Shown here: one piece after another, positions 49,931 through 58,732 of the stretch | Layout of the letters: each line of letters begins with the position of its first letter | Numbering within the stretch: the stretch's first letter is position 1 | Assembly: GCA_022510905.1 (NCBI GenBank) | Contig: JAFLSN010000003.1 | Span: forward strand, 1-64,000 | Source of the DNA: Treponema sp. | GTDB taxonomy: Bacteria > Spirochaetota > Spirochaetia > Treponematales > Treponemataceae | Reading direction: 5' to 3' | Length of the DNA: 64,000 nucleotides | Program-made: the position numbers and the translations under genes | The notes under the pieces: generated by a model | The model's database searches: none | What the model was told of the DNA's origin: nothing | Seen by the model: the letters and a program-made list of their open reading frames with translations, nothing else

Positions 49931-50685
49931 AAGTGGGCTTTGTTATCCCCGTGTACAATCACGGCAGTACAATTGATTCGGTGCTTTCCGCTGTTGATGG
50001 TTATGGGCTTCCAGTGATTGTTGTTGACGATGGCAACGATGAGCAGAACAGAACCGCTATTGCTGCTGCCGTTCAGAAACATCCGCAGGCTGTGCTGGTG
50101 ACGCACAAAAAAAATAGTGGCAAGGGTGCCGCCATGAACAGCGGCGTTTGCAAAGCCCTTGAGCTTGGCCTGACGCATGTGTTTCAGCTTGACGCAGACG
50201 GCCAGCATGATACAGCGCGGTGCGGATTTTTTTTGGAGCAGAGTGAACGCAATCCAAATGCGCTAATCTGTGGCTTTCCTGAATATGACCAGACTGTGCC
50301 TGAATGCAGACAGAAAGGGCGTGAAATTTCAAACCGCTGGGCTCGGGCAGTCACGCTGAATAAAAACATTGTGGATGCGCTCTGTGGTTTTAGAATTTAT
50401 CCGTTGGAACCGTACATGCGCATAATGAGTCGGCTCGTTGTTTTTGACAAACGCATGGGCTTTGACCCGGAAATATTGATACGCTTTTCTTGGAAAAATG
50501 TGCCGATTATTTTTTATTCGGTGCATGTCACGTATCCTAAAGAATGCATTTCCAATTTCCGCATGGTGCGCGACAACATTTGTATTTCTCTCATGTTTGC
50601 GCGACTTTGCCTGGGCATGTTCGTGCGTTTTCCTTGCCTTTTGTTTCAGTCAATTCGGAGAAAAAAGCAAGATGAAAAAAACTGA
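49927..50685 (+). CDS. Family 2 glycosyltransferase
   Basis: A 252-residue GT-A enzyme from GTG 49927. The N-terminal 'VGFVIPVYNHGSTIDSVLSAV', 'PVIVVDDGNDEQN' (nucleotide-sugar DD motif) and 'HVFQLDADGQHD' (DxD with QHD) are typical of dolichyl-phosphate-mannose-synthase-like GT2. Its last 14 bp overlap the acyltransferase gene; in many aryl-polyene clusters the two activities are one fused protein, so this looks like the unfused form. It likely adds a sugar to the lipid product at the inner membrane. Confidence 0.88.
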   Translation: MKVGFVIPVYNHGSTIDSVLSAVDGYGLPVIVVDDGNDEQNRTAIAAAVQKHPQAVLVTHKKNSGKGAAMNSGVCKALELGLTHVFQLDADGQHDTARCGFFLEQSERNPNALICGFPEYDQTVPECRQKGREISNRWARAVTLNKNIVDALCGFRIYPLEPYMRIMSRLVVFDKRMGFDPEILIRFSWKNVPIIFYSVHVTYPKECISNFRMVRDNICISLMFARLCLGMFVRFPCLLFQSIRRKKQDEKN

Positions 50686-51676
50686 AGGTAGCGGTTCAAC
50701 TCATTGGTCAAAAGAAAAAGAAATTGTAAAATCAAATCGTTCTTTGAAATTTCTGATGATGCTGGTTGATAAAATGCCGCTTCCTATGCTGCTGCTGAAC
50801 ACGGTGCCTGTTGCATTCTTTTTTTACCTGTTTGGGCCCCGCCGTGTGCGTGATGTCGTGTTGCAGTACCAGACCCAGTTGATTGAGTTTTCAAACAGAA
50901 AGGTTTTGAAGCATCCAAATGTGTACCGCCAGATACTTTCGTTTTCGGAATGTGTTGTTGAAAAAATGGCGGCCTGGGCCGGCAAGCTGAATCTGGACTC
51001 CGTTACTTTTCACGATGATTCTGTGGTTGAATTAAAACGGCAGCTTGCGGATTGCAAAGGCGCGGTGCTTATCGCTTCGCACATAGGCAACATGGAATTA
51101 TTGCGTTGCCTCGCCAGCTACAACCAAACTGACGTGCAGCGTGAAGTGCCTGTGGCTGCCATCATGGAAACTGACATTACGTTGCAGTTCAACAATACTC
51201 TCAGAGATTTGAATCCCCGTTCCCAGCTTGACATTGTTAGTCCTGTTGATATAGACATTGGCACTATGGCCAAGCTTCAGGATATTATAGATGAAGGCGG
51301 CCTCGTGGTGGTCGCGGCGGATCGAACATCGGCTTCTTCTCCCGGGCGCAGCCTTGAGCATCCTTTTCTTGGAAAACAGGCATTGTTTCCTTACGGCAGT
51401 TTTTTGCTGGCTTCTCTTTTAAATGCACCCATTTATTTTGTGACAGCCGTGCGCCAAAAAACATTTATGTTGTGGCCAAAGTACAATATGTTTGTAACAA
51501 AAGCAGCTACGTCTTTTGACTGTTCGCGCAAGGAACGCATGGAGAGAATCGATTCATTGTGCAAAGAATTTATCCGCGAGCTTGAACGGTATTGCGAACG
51601 GTATCCATATCAATGGTACAATTTTTTTGATTTTTGGGCACACCCTGAACCAGACCAAGGAAAAATCCCCTCATGA
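50672..51676 (+). CDS. LpxL/HtrB-type lysophospholipid acyltransferase
   Basis: A 334-residue membrane-associated acyltransferase. A hydrophobic N-terminal anchor (~38-55) precedes the catalytic 'ASHIGNMELLRCLA' (H-x4-E, with G-N) near residue 130 and 'VVVAADRTSASSPGRSLEHPFLGKQALFPYGSFLLA'. It should transfer an acyl chain from ACP to a glycolipid acceptor. The ATG 50672 overlaps the GT2 stop; it is four bases overlapped by the next gene. Counterpart of the acyltransferase part of ApeJ-like proteins. Confidence 0.88.
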   Translation: MKKTEGSGSTHWSKEKEIVKSNRSLKFLMMLVDKMPLPMLLLNTVPVAFFFYLFGPRRVRDVVLQYQTQLIEFSNRKVLKHPNVYRQILSFSECVVEKMAAWAGKLNLDSVTFHDDSVVELKRQLADCKGAVLIASHIGNMELLRCLASYNQTDVQREVPVAAIMETDITLQFNNTLRDLNPRSQLDIVSPVDIDIGTMAKLQDIIDEGGLVVVAADRTSASSPGRSLEHPFLGKQALFPYGSFLLASLLNAPIYFVTAVRQKTFMLWPKYNMFVTKAATSFDCSRKERMERIDSLCKEFIRELERYCERYPYQWYNFFDFWAHPEPDQGKIPS

Positions 51677-52101
51677 CGGAACAATGCATCAGCAAAGAAA
51701 TAATGTTTCCTGTTGAATTTTATGATGTTGATCCAATGCGCATTGTGTGGCACGGCAACTACGTAAAATATATGGAAAAGGCTCGCTGCGCTTTGTTGGA
51801 CAGCCTTGATTTTGGTTATCTTGAAATGGAAAAAATCGGTGTGGCCTTTCCCGTGACCGACATAAAATTGAAGTACATCAAATCGCTCCGTTTTGGCGAC
51901 ATGGTGCGCGCCGTTGCACGTCTCATTGAATACGAGAACTGCATCAAGATTGTGTATGAGCTGTATAATGCTGCTACTGGTGAGCTTACCACCAAGGCGC
52001 AAAGTACGCAGATGGCGGTTGACATAAAAACAAACGAATCCAGTTTTTTTGTGCCAGCGTTGTTTTTGGAGCGGGTTCAAAAGGCTCTTGCAGCTTTGTA
52101 G
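51673..52101 (+). CDS. YbgC-like acyl-CoA/ACP thioesterase
   Basis: A 142-residue hotdog thioesterase. 'FPVEFYDVDPMRIVWHGNYVKYMEKARCALLD' matches the 4-hydroxybenzoyl-CoA thioesterase/YbgC group with the catalytic Asp in YDVDPMRIVWHGNY. It would release or proofread ACP-bound acyl chains. It starts with an ATGA overlap and keeps the position of the thioesterase in aryl-polyene clusters. Confidence 0.88.
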   Translation: MTEQCISKEIMFPVEFYDVDPMRIVWHGNYVKYMEKARCALLDSLDFGYLEMEKIGVAFPVTDIKLKYIKSLRFGDMVRAVARLIEYENCIKIVYELYNAATGELTTKAQSTQMAVDIKTNESSFFVPALFLERVQKALAAL

Positions 52102-52113
52102 CGGGAGGCGTGT

Positions 52114-52773
52114 ATGAAAATGGTGCGGTATCGTTTTTGCGCTGTTGTACTGGTTTTGGCGTTTGCCGTTTTTGCGTTGGTGCCATGCGGGGCGCAGCCT
52201 TTGCCAGGTTCACTTTCGTTTGATTCTGTGTGTGATGGTTTGATGGCGCATACCGTTACAACCGGTTCTTTTTTGCAGACAAAAACTGTTCCGTCATTGC
52301 CAAAGCCGTTGGTTTCTTCTGGTACATTTATTTTTTCGGAAAGCGGAATCGCTTGGAATTCAAAAAAACCGTTTGTGTCTTCCTTGGTTGTTACAAAAAC
52401 CCAGATGATTCAGATTGGCCCGAACGGAAAAAAAAATGTTATTGACGGTGTTTCAAATCAGATTTTTTCGAACATCGCGGAAACTCTTTCTTCACTTTTC
52501 AGCGGAAATAAAACTGCGCTGCAAAAAAACTTTAACGTTGATTTTTCTGCACATGATTCCCGGTGGAGCATGGCGCTTACTCCAAAAGATGCAAGCATTG
52601 CAACATTCATGCAGCATGTGACGCTTTCTGGTTCTGCCACAAGTTTTTCAACATCTTTGGATAGCATTGCGGTGCAGGATACAAACGGTGGAACATTGAC
52701 ATACGAGTTTAGTGATCAACTTTACAAAGAGACGCTGACCGATGAAGAAAAAACTTATTTTGTCATCAAATAA
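52114..52773 (+). CDS. LolA-like periplasmic lipid/lipoprotein carrier
   Basis: A 219-residue protein with a signal peptide (~1-28, cleavage near CGAQ). The LolA fold is indicated by 'SFDSVCDGLMAHTVTTGSFLQTKTVPSLPKPLVSSGTFIFSESGIAWNSKKPF', where 'G-F-Q-K....L-S-G-F' is conserved. In aryl-polyene clusters such a protein is thought to ferry the lipid across the periplasm. It has a GGGAGG ribosome site, and its 3' end overlaps the exporter gene by 32 bp. Confidence 0.85.
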   Translation: MKMVRYRFCAVVLVLAFAVFALVPCGAQPLPGSLSFDSVCDGLMAHTVTTGSFLQTKTVPSLPKPLVSSGTFIFSESGIAWNSKKPFVSSLVVTKTQMIQIGPNGKKNVIDGVSNQIFSNIAETLSSLFSGNKTALQKNFNVDFSAHDSRWSMALTPKDASIATFMQHVTLSGSATSFSTSLDSIAVQDTNGGTLTYEFSDQLYKETLTDEEKTYFVIK

Positions 52774-55078
52774 ATTGTTTGTGGCGCTTTACCTTGCCTT
52801 TCATATTGTGGTGGCGCTTTTGTTTGCTGGCGCGCTTGCACAGACAAAACGACTTTTGGTTGATTCCGACTTGTTCAACATGATGCCACAGGGAACGGCG
52901 CAAAAAGCGAAAAGCGTTGCAGATAAAAAACTTTTGGAACGTACCAACCAAAACACAATAATTTTGGTTTCGCATGAAGATTTTTCCATGGCAAAAAAAA
53001 CTGCGCAAGCCGTTTATGATTCTTTAAAAGAAAGCCCGTTTTTTTTGAGTCTTGCGTTGCATGTTGACAATGCGGCATTTTCTGAGATGGTTGAATTTAT
53101 CCATGAGAACCGATTCCATCTTTTGAGCGAATCCGTTGTGAGCCAACTTGACACAGCGGACGGTGCGGAAGCGTTCGCGCAAAATTCGCTGGCAGCCATT
53201 TTTGGCGGATTCACACTGGTGCCGCTTGATTATCTTGCAACAGATCCTTTCCTGCTGGATCAGTCAATCATGCAGGACTATCTGAATGCCATTCAGGATT
53301 CTGGAACATCGCTTATGCCAAAAGACGGTGTGCTTGCAACAGAATACGAAGGGCGCTGGTACATCATGCTGAATGGCACACTGAGTCGGGAAGGCGCCGC
53401 GCTTGCTAGCAAACACAACGGAGTTACAGAAATCTATCGAGTGTGCGAGCCGCTTGAAGTAAACGGAATTCGTTTTGTTTATTCTGGTACGCCGTTCCAC
53501 AGCCACAAGAGTTCCACATCGGCCGCGCGGGAAATCTCGTTTATTTCAACCGGGTCGTTTTTGCTGGTGCTGGTCATGCTGTTTCTTGTCTTTAGAACAC
53601 CTGTTCCCATCTTTGCGTCGGCGTTTTCGATTGTCGTTTCTGTTTGCACTGGATTTGCCGCAACTTATGCGCTGTTCAAAAACATCCATGTGCTTTCGCT
53701 GGTGTTCGCTACGTCGCTTATTGGATGTTGCATTGATTACAGTCTACATTTTTTTATGAACTGGAAGGCAAACAAGTCGCTTTCTTCTGGAAGCGAAATC
53801 AGAAGGCATTTGGCAACTGGACTGGGGCTTTCGTTCCTTTCAACCGAATTGTGTTACTTGTGTTTGTTTTTTGCGCCGTTCGTTTTGCTAAAGCAGATTG
53901 CCGTTTTTTCGTTTACTGGAATTTTGAGCACGTTCCTCACCACGGTTTGCTTGTATCCGCTTTTTAAAATTCCTTCTGCAGAAAAAAGAAATATCACCGT
54001 GTTTTCAAATGTCATTCCAAGGCTGGGAGGTGCAAAAAAAACTGTAGGTATGGCGGTTACTCTGGCGTTGTTTGCGCTTTCACTTGGATTGCTTGCGGTG
54101 TTTCATAAAAACGTGCGTATAAAAAACAATGTTTCGCAGCTGTACAAGCTCGAAGGCCGCCTAAAAAACGACACTGTGCTTTCGTTGAAAGTGATGGACT
54201 ATGCTCCTTCTGCCTGGTTTGTGATAGGCGGAAAGACACCGCAGGATGTATTGGAACACGAAGAAGCGTTGTGCAGTCGGCTTGCAGGTGAACATTTTTT
54301 TGCAACATCTCGTTTTATCCCATCGATTGAACGGCAAAAAAAATCATTCGCGGCCGCGCAGAATTTGGTGCCTTTTGCGCCAAAACAATGTGACCTGCTC
54401 GGTCTTGGACAATCTGCTGTAACCGATATGGTCAGCGAAATGGCTGCAAAAGAAAACAGTTATCTTGTGCCAGACGGCACTGTTCCCACACAGCTGCAAG
54501 CGTTGCTTGATTCGTTGTGGCTGGGAAAAATCGATGATACGTACTATTCCGTTGTGCTTCCTTCTTACATTTCAGATAAAACCCGATTTGCCTCTTTTGC
54601 CGCTGATGACCCTGCCGTGTATTTTGAAAGCAAGGCAGATGATGTGAGCGCGGAGCTGGATAATCTTTCACGCATTATCTTTATGCTGTTCACGGTTGCC
54701 TATGTGCTTATTTTATGTGTGCTCAAATTCTTTTACACTTGGCGCCAGACTGCGAAAGTCGCTTCAATTCCGTTGCTAAGCGTTTTGGTCACTACGGCAG
54801 TGTTTGCCGCCAGCGGACAGCCGTTGGAATTTTTTGCCATCACGGGAATGATTCTGGTTTTTGGCCTGGGGCTCGATTATGTCATCTACATGATGGAAAG
54901 CGCGAAAAGGGCGCATGGAAATGTTTTGCATCTGGAAGCATTTGCCATTGCGCTTTCGTTTTTAACGACTGTGCTTTCTTTTGGGGCACTGGCATTGAGC
55001 GCTTTTGTTCCCGTGCATGTCATCGGCCTTTCGATCTTTCTTGGATTGAGCACGGCTTTTGTGTGCACGATGCTGTGA
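52742..55078 (+). CDS. RND/MMPL-family exporter
   Basis: A 778-residue polytopic transporter. Pattern: TM1 (~12-33), periplasmic loop, a block of five TMs (~255-415, 'LIGCCIDYSLHFFMNWKAN'), TM near 440, second periplasmic loop, and a final block (~640-778, 'GMILVFGLGLDYVIYMMESA'). The two GxxxDYxxxF/xxM motifs are typical of MMPL proteins acting on lipids. It belongs to the 'predicted exporter' group of aryl-polyene clusters. It starts 32 bp inside the LolA-like gene and ends the operon; 41 bp later a new promoter and gene begin. Confidence 0.9.
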   Translation: MKKKLILSSNKLFVALYLAFHIVVALLFAGALAQTKRLLVDSDLFNMMPQGTAQKAKSVADKKLLERTNQNTIILVSHEDFSMAKKTAQAVYDSLKESPFFLSLALHVDNAAFSEMVEFIHENRFHLLSESVVSQLDTADGAEAFAQNSLAAIFGGFTLVPLDYLATDPFLLDQSIMQDYLNAIQDSGTSLMPKDGVLATEYEGRWYIMLNGTLSREGAALASKHNGVTEIYRVCEPLEVNGIRFVYSGTPFHSHKSSTSAAREISFISTGSFLLVLVMLFLVFRTPVPIFASAFSIVVSVCTGFAATYALFKNIHVLSLVFATSLIGCCIDYSLHFFMNWKANKSLSSGSEIRRHLATGLGLSFLSTELCYLCLFFAPFVLLKQIAVFSFTGILSTFLTTVCLYPLFKIPSAEKRNITVFSNVIPRLGGAKKTVGMAVTLALFALSLGLLAVFHKNVRIKNNVSQLYKLEGRLKNDTVLSLKVMDYAPSAWFVIGGKTPQDVLEHEEALCSRLAGEHFFATSRFIPSIERQKKSFAAAQNLVPFAPKQCDLLGLGQSAVTDMVSEMAAKENSYLVPDGTVPTQLQALLDSLWLGKIDDTYYSVVLPSYISDKTRFASFAADDPAVYFESKADDVSAELDNLSRIIFMLFTVAYVLILCVLKFFYTWRQTAKVASIPLLSVLVTTAVFAASGQPLEFFAITGMILVFGLGLDYVIYMMESAKRAHGNVLHLEAFAIALSFLTTVLSFGALALSAFVPVHVIGLSIFLGLSTAFVCTML

Positions 55079-55084
55079 GCTAGA

Positions 55085-55113
55085 TTGCATCGTTGTTTTT
55101 TATGCGCTACTAT
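55085..55113 (+). promoter_or_regulatory. Promoter of the radical SAM gene, probably leaderless
   Basis: TTGCAT (55085-55090), 17 bp, TACTAT (55108-55113), then ATG after 6 nt with no ribosome site. It separates this gene from the APE-like operon. Confidence 0.5.
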
Positions 55114-55119
55114 AAAAGC

Positions 55120-55752
55120 ATGAAAAAAGGAATGACGATAGCCTATGCAGTGAACAACGGCCTGTACCTTAATTTGACGAACCGCTGTCCATGTGCCTGC
55201 ACATTTTGCATCAGGCAGAATGCCGACATGGTTTACGATGAACCCGACACACTCTGGTTGGAGCATGAGCCAAGCTTTGCCGAAGTGTGCCAGACGCTTG
55301 AGGCGCAAGACATGGGCCGTTTTTGTGAATGCGTATTTTGCGGATACGGAGAACCCACAGAAGCTTTGGATGTGCTGTTGCAGACTGCGCGGTTTATAAA
55401 ACAACATTACAGCATTTTGATGCGCCTAAACACCAACGGCCTTGGCAACCTTATCAACAAAAAACGTATTGAGCCACTGTTTGCGGGGCTTTTGGACACT
55501 GTTTCCATAAGCCTAAATTCCAGCAAGGCTGAACAATATGAAAAATCGGTGCGGCCCCGTTTTGGCGCACAGGCATTCCCGGCGATGCTTGATTTTGCCC
55601 GTGCCTGCAAGAATTTCGTGCCACACGTTGTGCTTACGACCGTAAGCACAACCATCACCGCGGAAGACGAAGCTGCCTGTGCAGCTTTGTGCAGAAAGCT
55701 TGGTGTTACCTACCGCATTCGGGATTATTCTGCACCAGCTGAAAGGTCATAA
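55120..55752 (+). CDS. TatD-associated radical SAM protein
   Basis: A 210-residue small radical SAM enzyme. The [4Fe-4S] motif CX3CX2C is Cys 23, 27 and 30 in NRCPCACTFCIRQ; the SAM-binding 'FCGYGEPTEALDVLL' follows. The N-terminus 'AYAVNNGLYLNLTNRC' matches TIGR04038-type proteins that are found beside or fused to TatD nucleases; no tatD is in the window. Substrate unknown. The ATG at 55120 is favoured by a promoter 6 nt upstream; TTG 55093 in frame is an alternative. Confidence 0.82.
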   Translation: MKKGMTIAYAVNNGLYLNLTNRCPCACTFCIRQNADMVYDEPDTLWLEHEPSFAEVCQTLEAQDMGRFCECVFCGYGEPTEALDVLLQTARFIKQHYSILMRLNTNGLGNLINKKRIEPLFAGLLDTVSISLNSSKAEQYEKSVRPRFGAQAFPAMLDFARACKNFVPHVVLTTVSTTITAEDEAACAALCRKLGVTYRIRDYSAPAERS

Positions 55753-55771
55753 CAAAGCAATGCGTGAAAGT

Positions 55772-55839
55772 CATTTTATTCTTGTGGAAAGGGTATATAC
55801 CGTTCTTCTGCGAAGCCAGCCCCTTGCTTAAAGCACTTC
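55772..55839 (-). repeat. Dispersed intergenic repeat, copy E
   Basis: Read on the minus strand: AAGTGCTTTAAGCAAGGGGC, TGGCTTCGCAGAAGAACGG, TATATACCC and TTTCCACAAGAATAAAATG. It matches copies B and D, and its end abuts the stop of the S1-domain gene, so part of it may act as that gene's 3' end. Confidence 0.5.
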
Positions 55840-56934
55840 CTATTTTTTGAGCAGAGCCGCAAACGGGTTGTATGTTTCGCCTTCATTATCATGCTGGCGA
55901 GAAAGATATTCATTTGCATTGTTCTGTTCTTCGTTGGAAACAACCGGAGCAAGTGAAATGCGCCGTTCCTCCATGTCAACCTTTTCTACAACGATAGGTA
56001 ATTTTTCGCCAACCTTGTACACTTTGCGGAGGTTGGTGTTGCGTTCTACCGGAAGTTTTGAAATGTGGACCAAGCCGTCTATGCCTGGTGCCAAAGAAAT
56101 GAACAGGCCAAATTCAGCAATGCGGCTGATTTCGCTTTCGAGTGATGTGCCAACTGGAAAACGCTTGTCAGCGCCATCCCACGGGTCTGCTTCAAGTTCT
56201 TTTGTGCTTAGCGAAACACGTTCATGCTGCCAGTCGGTTTTGATGATTTTTGCCGTTATTTCTTGCCCCACGCGGAGCACATCGTGCACGTTGTTTACCC
56301 GGACACGGGAAATTTCTGAAACAGGAAGCAGCGCTTCAAAACCCTGCAAACTCACAAACGCGCCATAACTTTCTATGCGGGTTACAGTGCCGGTTACCGT
56401 CATGCCCACAGTCAAATCCTGCGCCAGCTTGTTCAGCTTTTGGTTTTCTTCCGCTTCCAGAATCGCACGGTTTGAAAGCACAATATTTTTTCCGTCGTTT
56501 TTATATTCCTGAATTCTGAAGGTAAGATGCTGGCCGACATATTCGGAAGGTTCTTTGCGCTGGCGGTATCCCATCTGCGAATACGGACAAAACGCACGGA
56601 CGCTGCCTACCATCACTTCAAAGCCTCCCTTGATTTCTTGCGTTACATGGCCTTCGACTGGAATGCCGTTTTTGTAAGCGCTTTCAAGAATTTCTTTGCC
56701 TGCTTTTTGGCCGCTCAGTTTTGTGGTAAAGTGAAGCTCATCGCCTCGGTTTTCTAAAAAATAAACGGTAAGCGTGTCGCCTTCTTTTACTGAAAGTTCG
56801 CCAGCTTGGTTGGCAAATTCAGCCTTGTCCAAAATGCCTTCGCTTTTTAGTCCTAAATCCAAAAAAATAGTATCTGAAGAGATGGCCACGATTTTTGTTG
56901 TTACCTGTTGACCGGCCTCGTATGTGTTTTTCAT
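55840..56934 (-). CDS. S1-domain RNA-binding protein (ribosomal protein S1 homologue)
   Basis: A 364-residue protein with four S1 OB-folds, at about residues 8-75, 90-165, 180-250 and 265-340 ('GTVTRIESYGAFVSLQGFEALLPVSEIS' and 'SEISRIAEFGLFISLAPGIDGLVHISKL' are the clearest). E. coli S1 has six domains; this is the short type. In treponemes a longer S1 gene may also exist, so whether this is the ribosomal S1 or a paralogue is open. The start 56934 is set by AAGGAG; the longer frame has none. A TTGTGC-N17-TATGAT promoter lies upstream. Confidence 0.85.
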   Translation of the reverse strand: MKNTYEAGQQVTTKIVAISSDTIFLDLGLKSEGILDKAEFANQAGELSVKEGDTLTVYFLENRGDELHFTTKLSGQKAGKEILESAYKNGIPVEGHVTQEIKGGFEVMVGSVRAFCPYSQMGYRQRKEPSEYVGQHLTFRIQEYKNDGKNIVLSNRAILEAEENQKLNKLAQDLTVGMTVTGTVTRIESYGAFVSLQGFEALLPVSEISRVRVNNVHDVLRVGQEITAKIIKTDWQHERVSLSTKELEADPWDGADKRFPVGTSLESEISRIAEFGLFISLAPGIDGLVHISKLPVERNTNLRKVYKVGEKLPIVVEKVDMEERRISLAPVVSNEEQNNANEYLSRQHDNEGETYNPFAALLKK

Positions 56935-56971
56935 TGTTAGCGCTCCTTGCAACCTGTACGGCGGTAAATCC

Positions 56972-57000
56972 ATCATACCGATTTTTTTTCAAATGCACAA
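56972..57000 (-). promoter_or_regulatory. Promoter of the S1-domain gene
   Basis: On the minus strand TTGTGC (57000-56995), 17 bp, TATGAT (56977-56972), about 38 bp before the start codon. Confidence 0.5.
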
Positions 57001-57141
57001 CACGGCAAGACAGTGCATGGCCGTAACATTTTCAGCGAAAATAAATGTCTGCTAGAACGGCGTGGCTCCAAACGGATGTATTTTTCTTCCACGAGCTAAA
57101 ACCGGGCATGGCGTTTTTTATCGTGGAATTTGTGTTTGGTG

Positions 57142-58635
57142 TTATGATGCTCCCTGCTGTTCTTGCATTGCGGTGGCCACGTCTGGGAGGGTGATTTCTG
57201 GGCGATTTGCTTGGGCTGCAATCAGTGTGGCTCTGTTCAGCACGGATTCGATTTTGGCGCACGAAAAACCTTCAAATTTTTTTGCAAGCACCGATGGCGT
57301 GCAGTCCGCGGCGCAGGATTTTTTTGCGGTGTACATGCGCACCAGCTGTTCGCGGGCGTTCGCGTCGGGGTAGGGTACTCGGACCCGGGCGTCAAAACGT
57401 CCGGGGCGTATGAGGGCTTCGTCAAGTGCGGTGATGCTGTTTGTTGCGGCAATTACCAGAATGTCGGAATTTGCTTCAAAGCCGTCAAGCTCGTTGAGCA
57501 GCGCTGTGACAATGCGGGTGTTTTCCGTTTCGATGGCAGAGCCGGAATATGTGCGGCGAGTTCCGATTCCGTCAAATTCATCGATGAATACAATGCATGG
57601 CGCACTGCGGCGGGCTTTTTTGAACAGCAGTTTTACTTTCATGGGGCCGATTGCCATGAACATGCTTTCAAAATCGGTTGCTTTTGCGGGAATAAAATTG
57701 ACTGCGGCTTCTCCTGCAAGCGCGCGGGCAAACAGTGTTTTGCCGTTTCCCGGGGCACCTTCGAGCAAAATGCCTTTTGGCATGCGGATTCCTTTTTGGC
57801 GGTAGGCCGAGGGGTGGCGCATTATGTCCATGATTTGGCGCATGTCCTTTTTGAGCTCTTCCATGCCAACAACATCCTTGAATGTAACGCCGGTTCTGCG
57901 CACAATTTTGAAAGTGTTGGGGCTGATGAATTTTCTGAACACAAAGATGATGGCACCGAAAAAAAGCACGTAAAACGCCACGTCCAGCACTGTGCCAAAA
58001 ATCTGTCCCCCATCTGCGGATTCTGACACAGCCACATTGTTTTTGAGCAAAAATTCTTTTAGCAATGGTGAGTCTGGATTTTGGGTGACAAAAACGGTTG
58101 TTTTATTCTGACGTGGCTTTGCCGCAGATTCGCTGGTTTTTCTGGAACAGCTTTCCTCTGCGGAATCCGGCGGCAATGGCCGTGAATATTTTCCGCCAAA
58201 GGCAAAAGACGATGGTGCGCTGGCCGTATTGTCAGGTAGGGCGGAGTTATTGTTGGACGTGTTTGTATCCGCGTAATTTGTTTGCGCTTCATCTGTGTTT
58301 GTTGCAGTTTCATCTTGGATTGCGCCATGCTCTTCTGGCTTTTCGGAAAAGGCCTGCGCTGGTGTGCGCAAGGTTTCGTTTTGCGTATCAATTTCTGGCT
58401 GCTTTGACGGTGCTGCACTGAAAGCTCGCTTTTGGTAGTACAGGTTATCGGCTTTTATGGTTACAGATTTGATGGCACCAGATTCTACTTGTTCATGGAA
58501 GTGCGAATACGGCTCTTGTATAAGACGTTTTTTTTGCCATCTGTCACCTAAAAAAAGCCATATAGCTCCGATAATAACAGCCAGCAAAACTGGTACCATA
58601 ACACTTCGCCTGTTTTGTTTTTTTGTGCTTTTCAT
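57142..58635 (-). CDS. FtsH-like membrane AAA ATPase lacking the protease domain
   Basis: A 497-residue protein with FtsH layout: TM1 (~12-30), periplasmic part with a long Ser/Asn/Thr-rich insert, TM2 (~213-232), then an AAA domain with Walker A GAPGNGKT, Walker B 'CIVFIDEFDGIG', 'RPGRFDARV' and the lid 'GFSCAKIESVLNRATLIAA'. It ends ~20 residues after the AAA domain. The M41 peptidase with HExxH is absent, and the 165 bp beyond the stop hold no remnant. The pore loop reads MFMAIG instead of the usual MFVGVG. It may unfold or extract membrane proteins without degrading them. Confidence 0.88.
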   Translation of the reverse strand: MKSTKKQNRRSVMVPVLLAVIIGAIWLFLGDRWQKKRLIQEPYSHFHEQVESGAIKSVTIKADNLYYQKRAFSAAPSKQPEIDTQNETLRTPAQAFSEKPEEHGAIQDETATNTDEAQTNYADTNTSNNNSALPDNTASAPSSFAFGGKYSRPLPPDSAEESCSRKTSESAAKPRQNKTTVFVTQNPDSPLLKEFLLKNNVAVSESADGGQIFGTVLDVAFYVLFFGAIIFVFRKFISPNTFKIVRRTGVTFKDVVGMEELKKDMRQIMDIMRHPSAYRQKGIRMPKGILLEGAPGNGKTLFARALAGEAAVNFIPAKATDFESMFMAIGPMKVKLLFKKARRSAPCIVFIDEFDGIGTRRTYSGSAIETENTRIVTALLNELDGFEANSDILVIAATNSITALDEALIRPGRFDARVRVPYPDANAREQLVRMYTAKKSCAADCTPSVLAKKFEGFSCAKIESVLNRATLIAAQANRPEITLPDVATAMQEQQGAS

Positions 58636-58659
58636 TGTTTCTAAACTCCGTATGAATAT

Positions 58660-58712
58660 GGAATGGGTACAGATACACTTTTGTGCCATGTGGCATAAAC
58701 TGTACCCATTCC
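58660..58712. promoter_or_regulatory. Inverted repeat with GGGTACAG arms upstream of the FtsH-like gene
   Basis: GGAATGGGTACAG (58660-58672) and its exact complement (58700-58712), 27 bp apart, lie between the divergently... same-strand ZIP gene end and the FtsH-like start. The arms share the octamer found in the MocR-gene inverted repeat. It could be an operator or the ZIP/FtsH boundary hairpin; no T-run follows. Confidence 0.4.
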
Positions 58713-58732
58713 CTGTGTCAGTTTTTCCGCTT

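Noticed and set aside
57163..58026. A 287-codon frame opposite the FtsH-like ATPase
   Set aside because: Antisense of a conserved AAA domain, Cys/Phe/Gly-rich as expected of a shadow.
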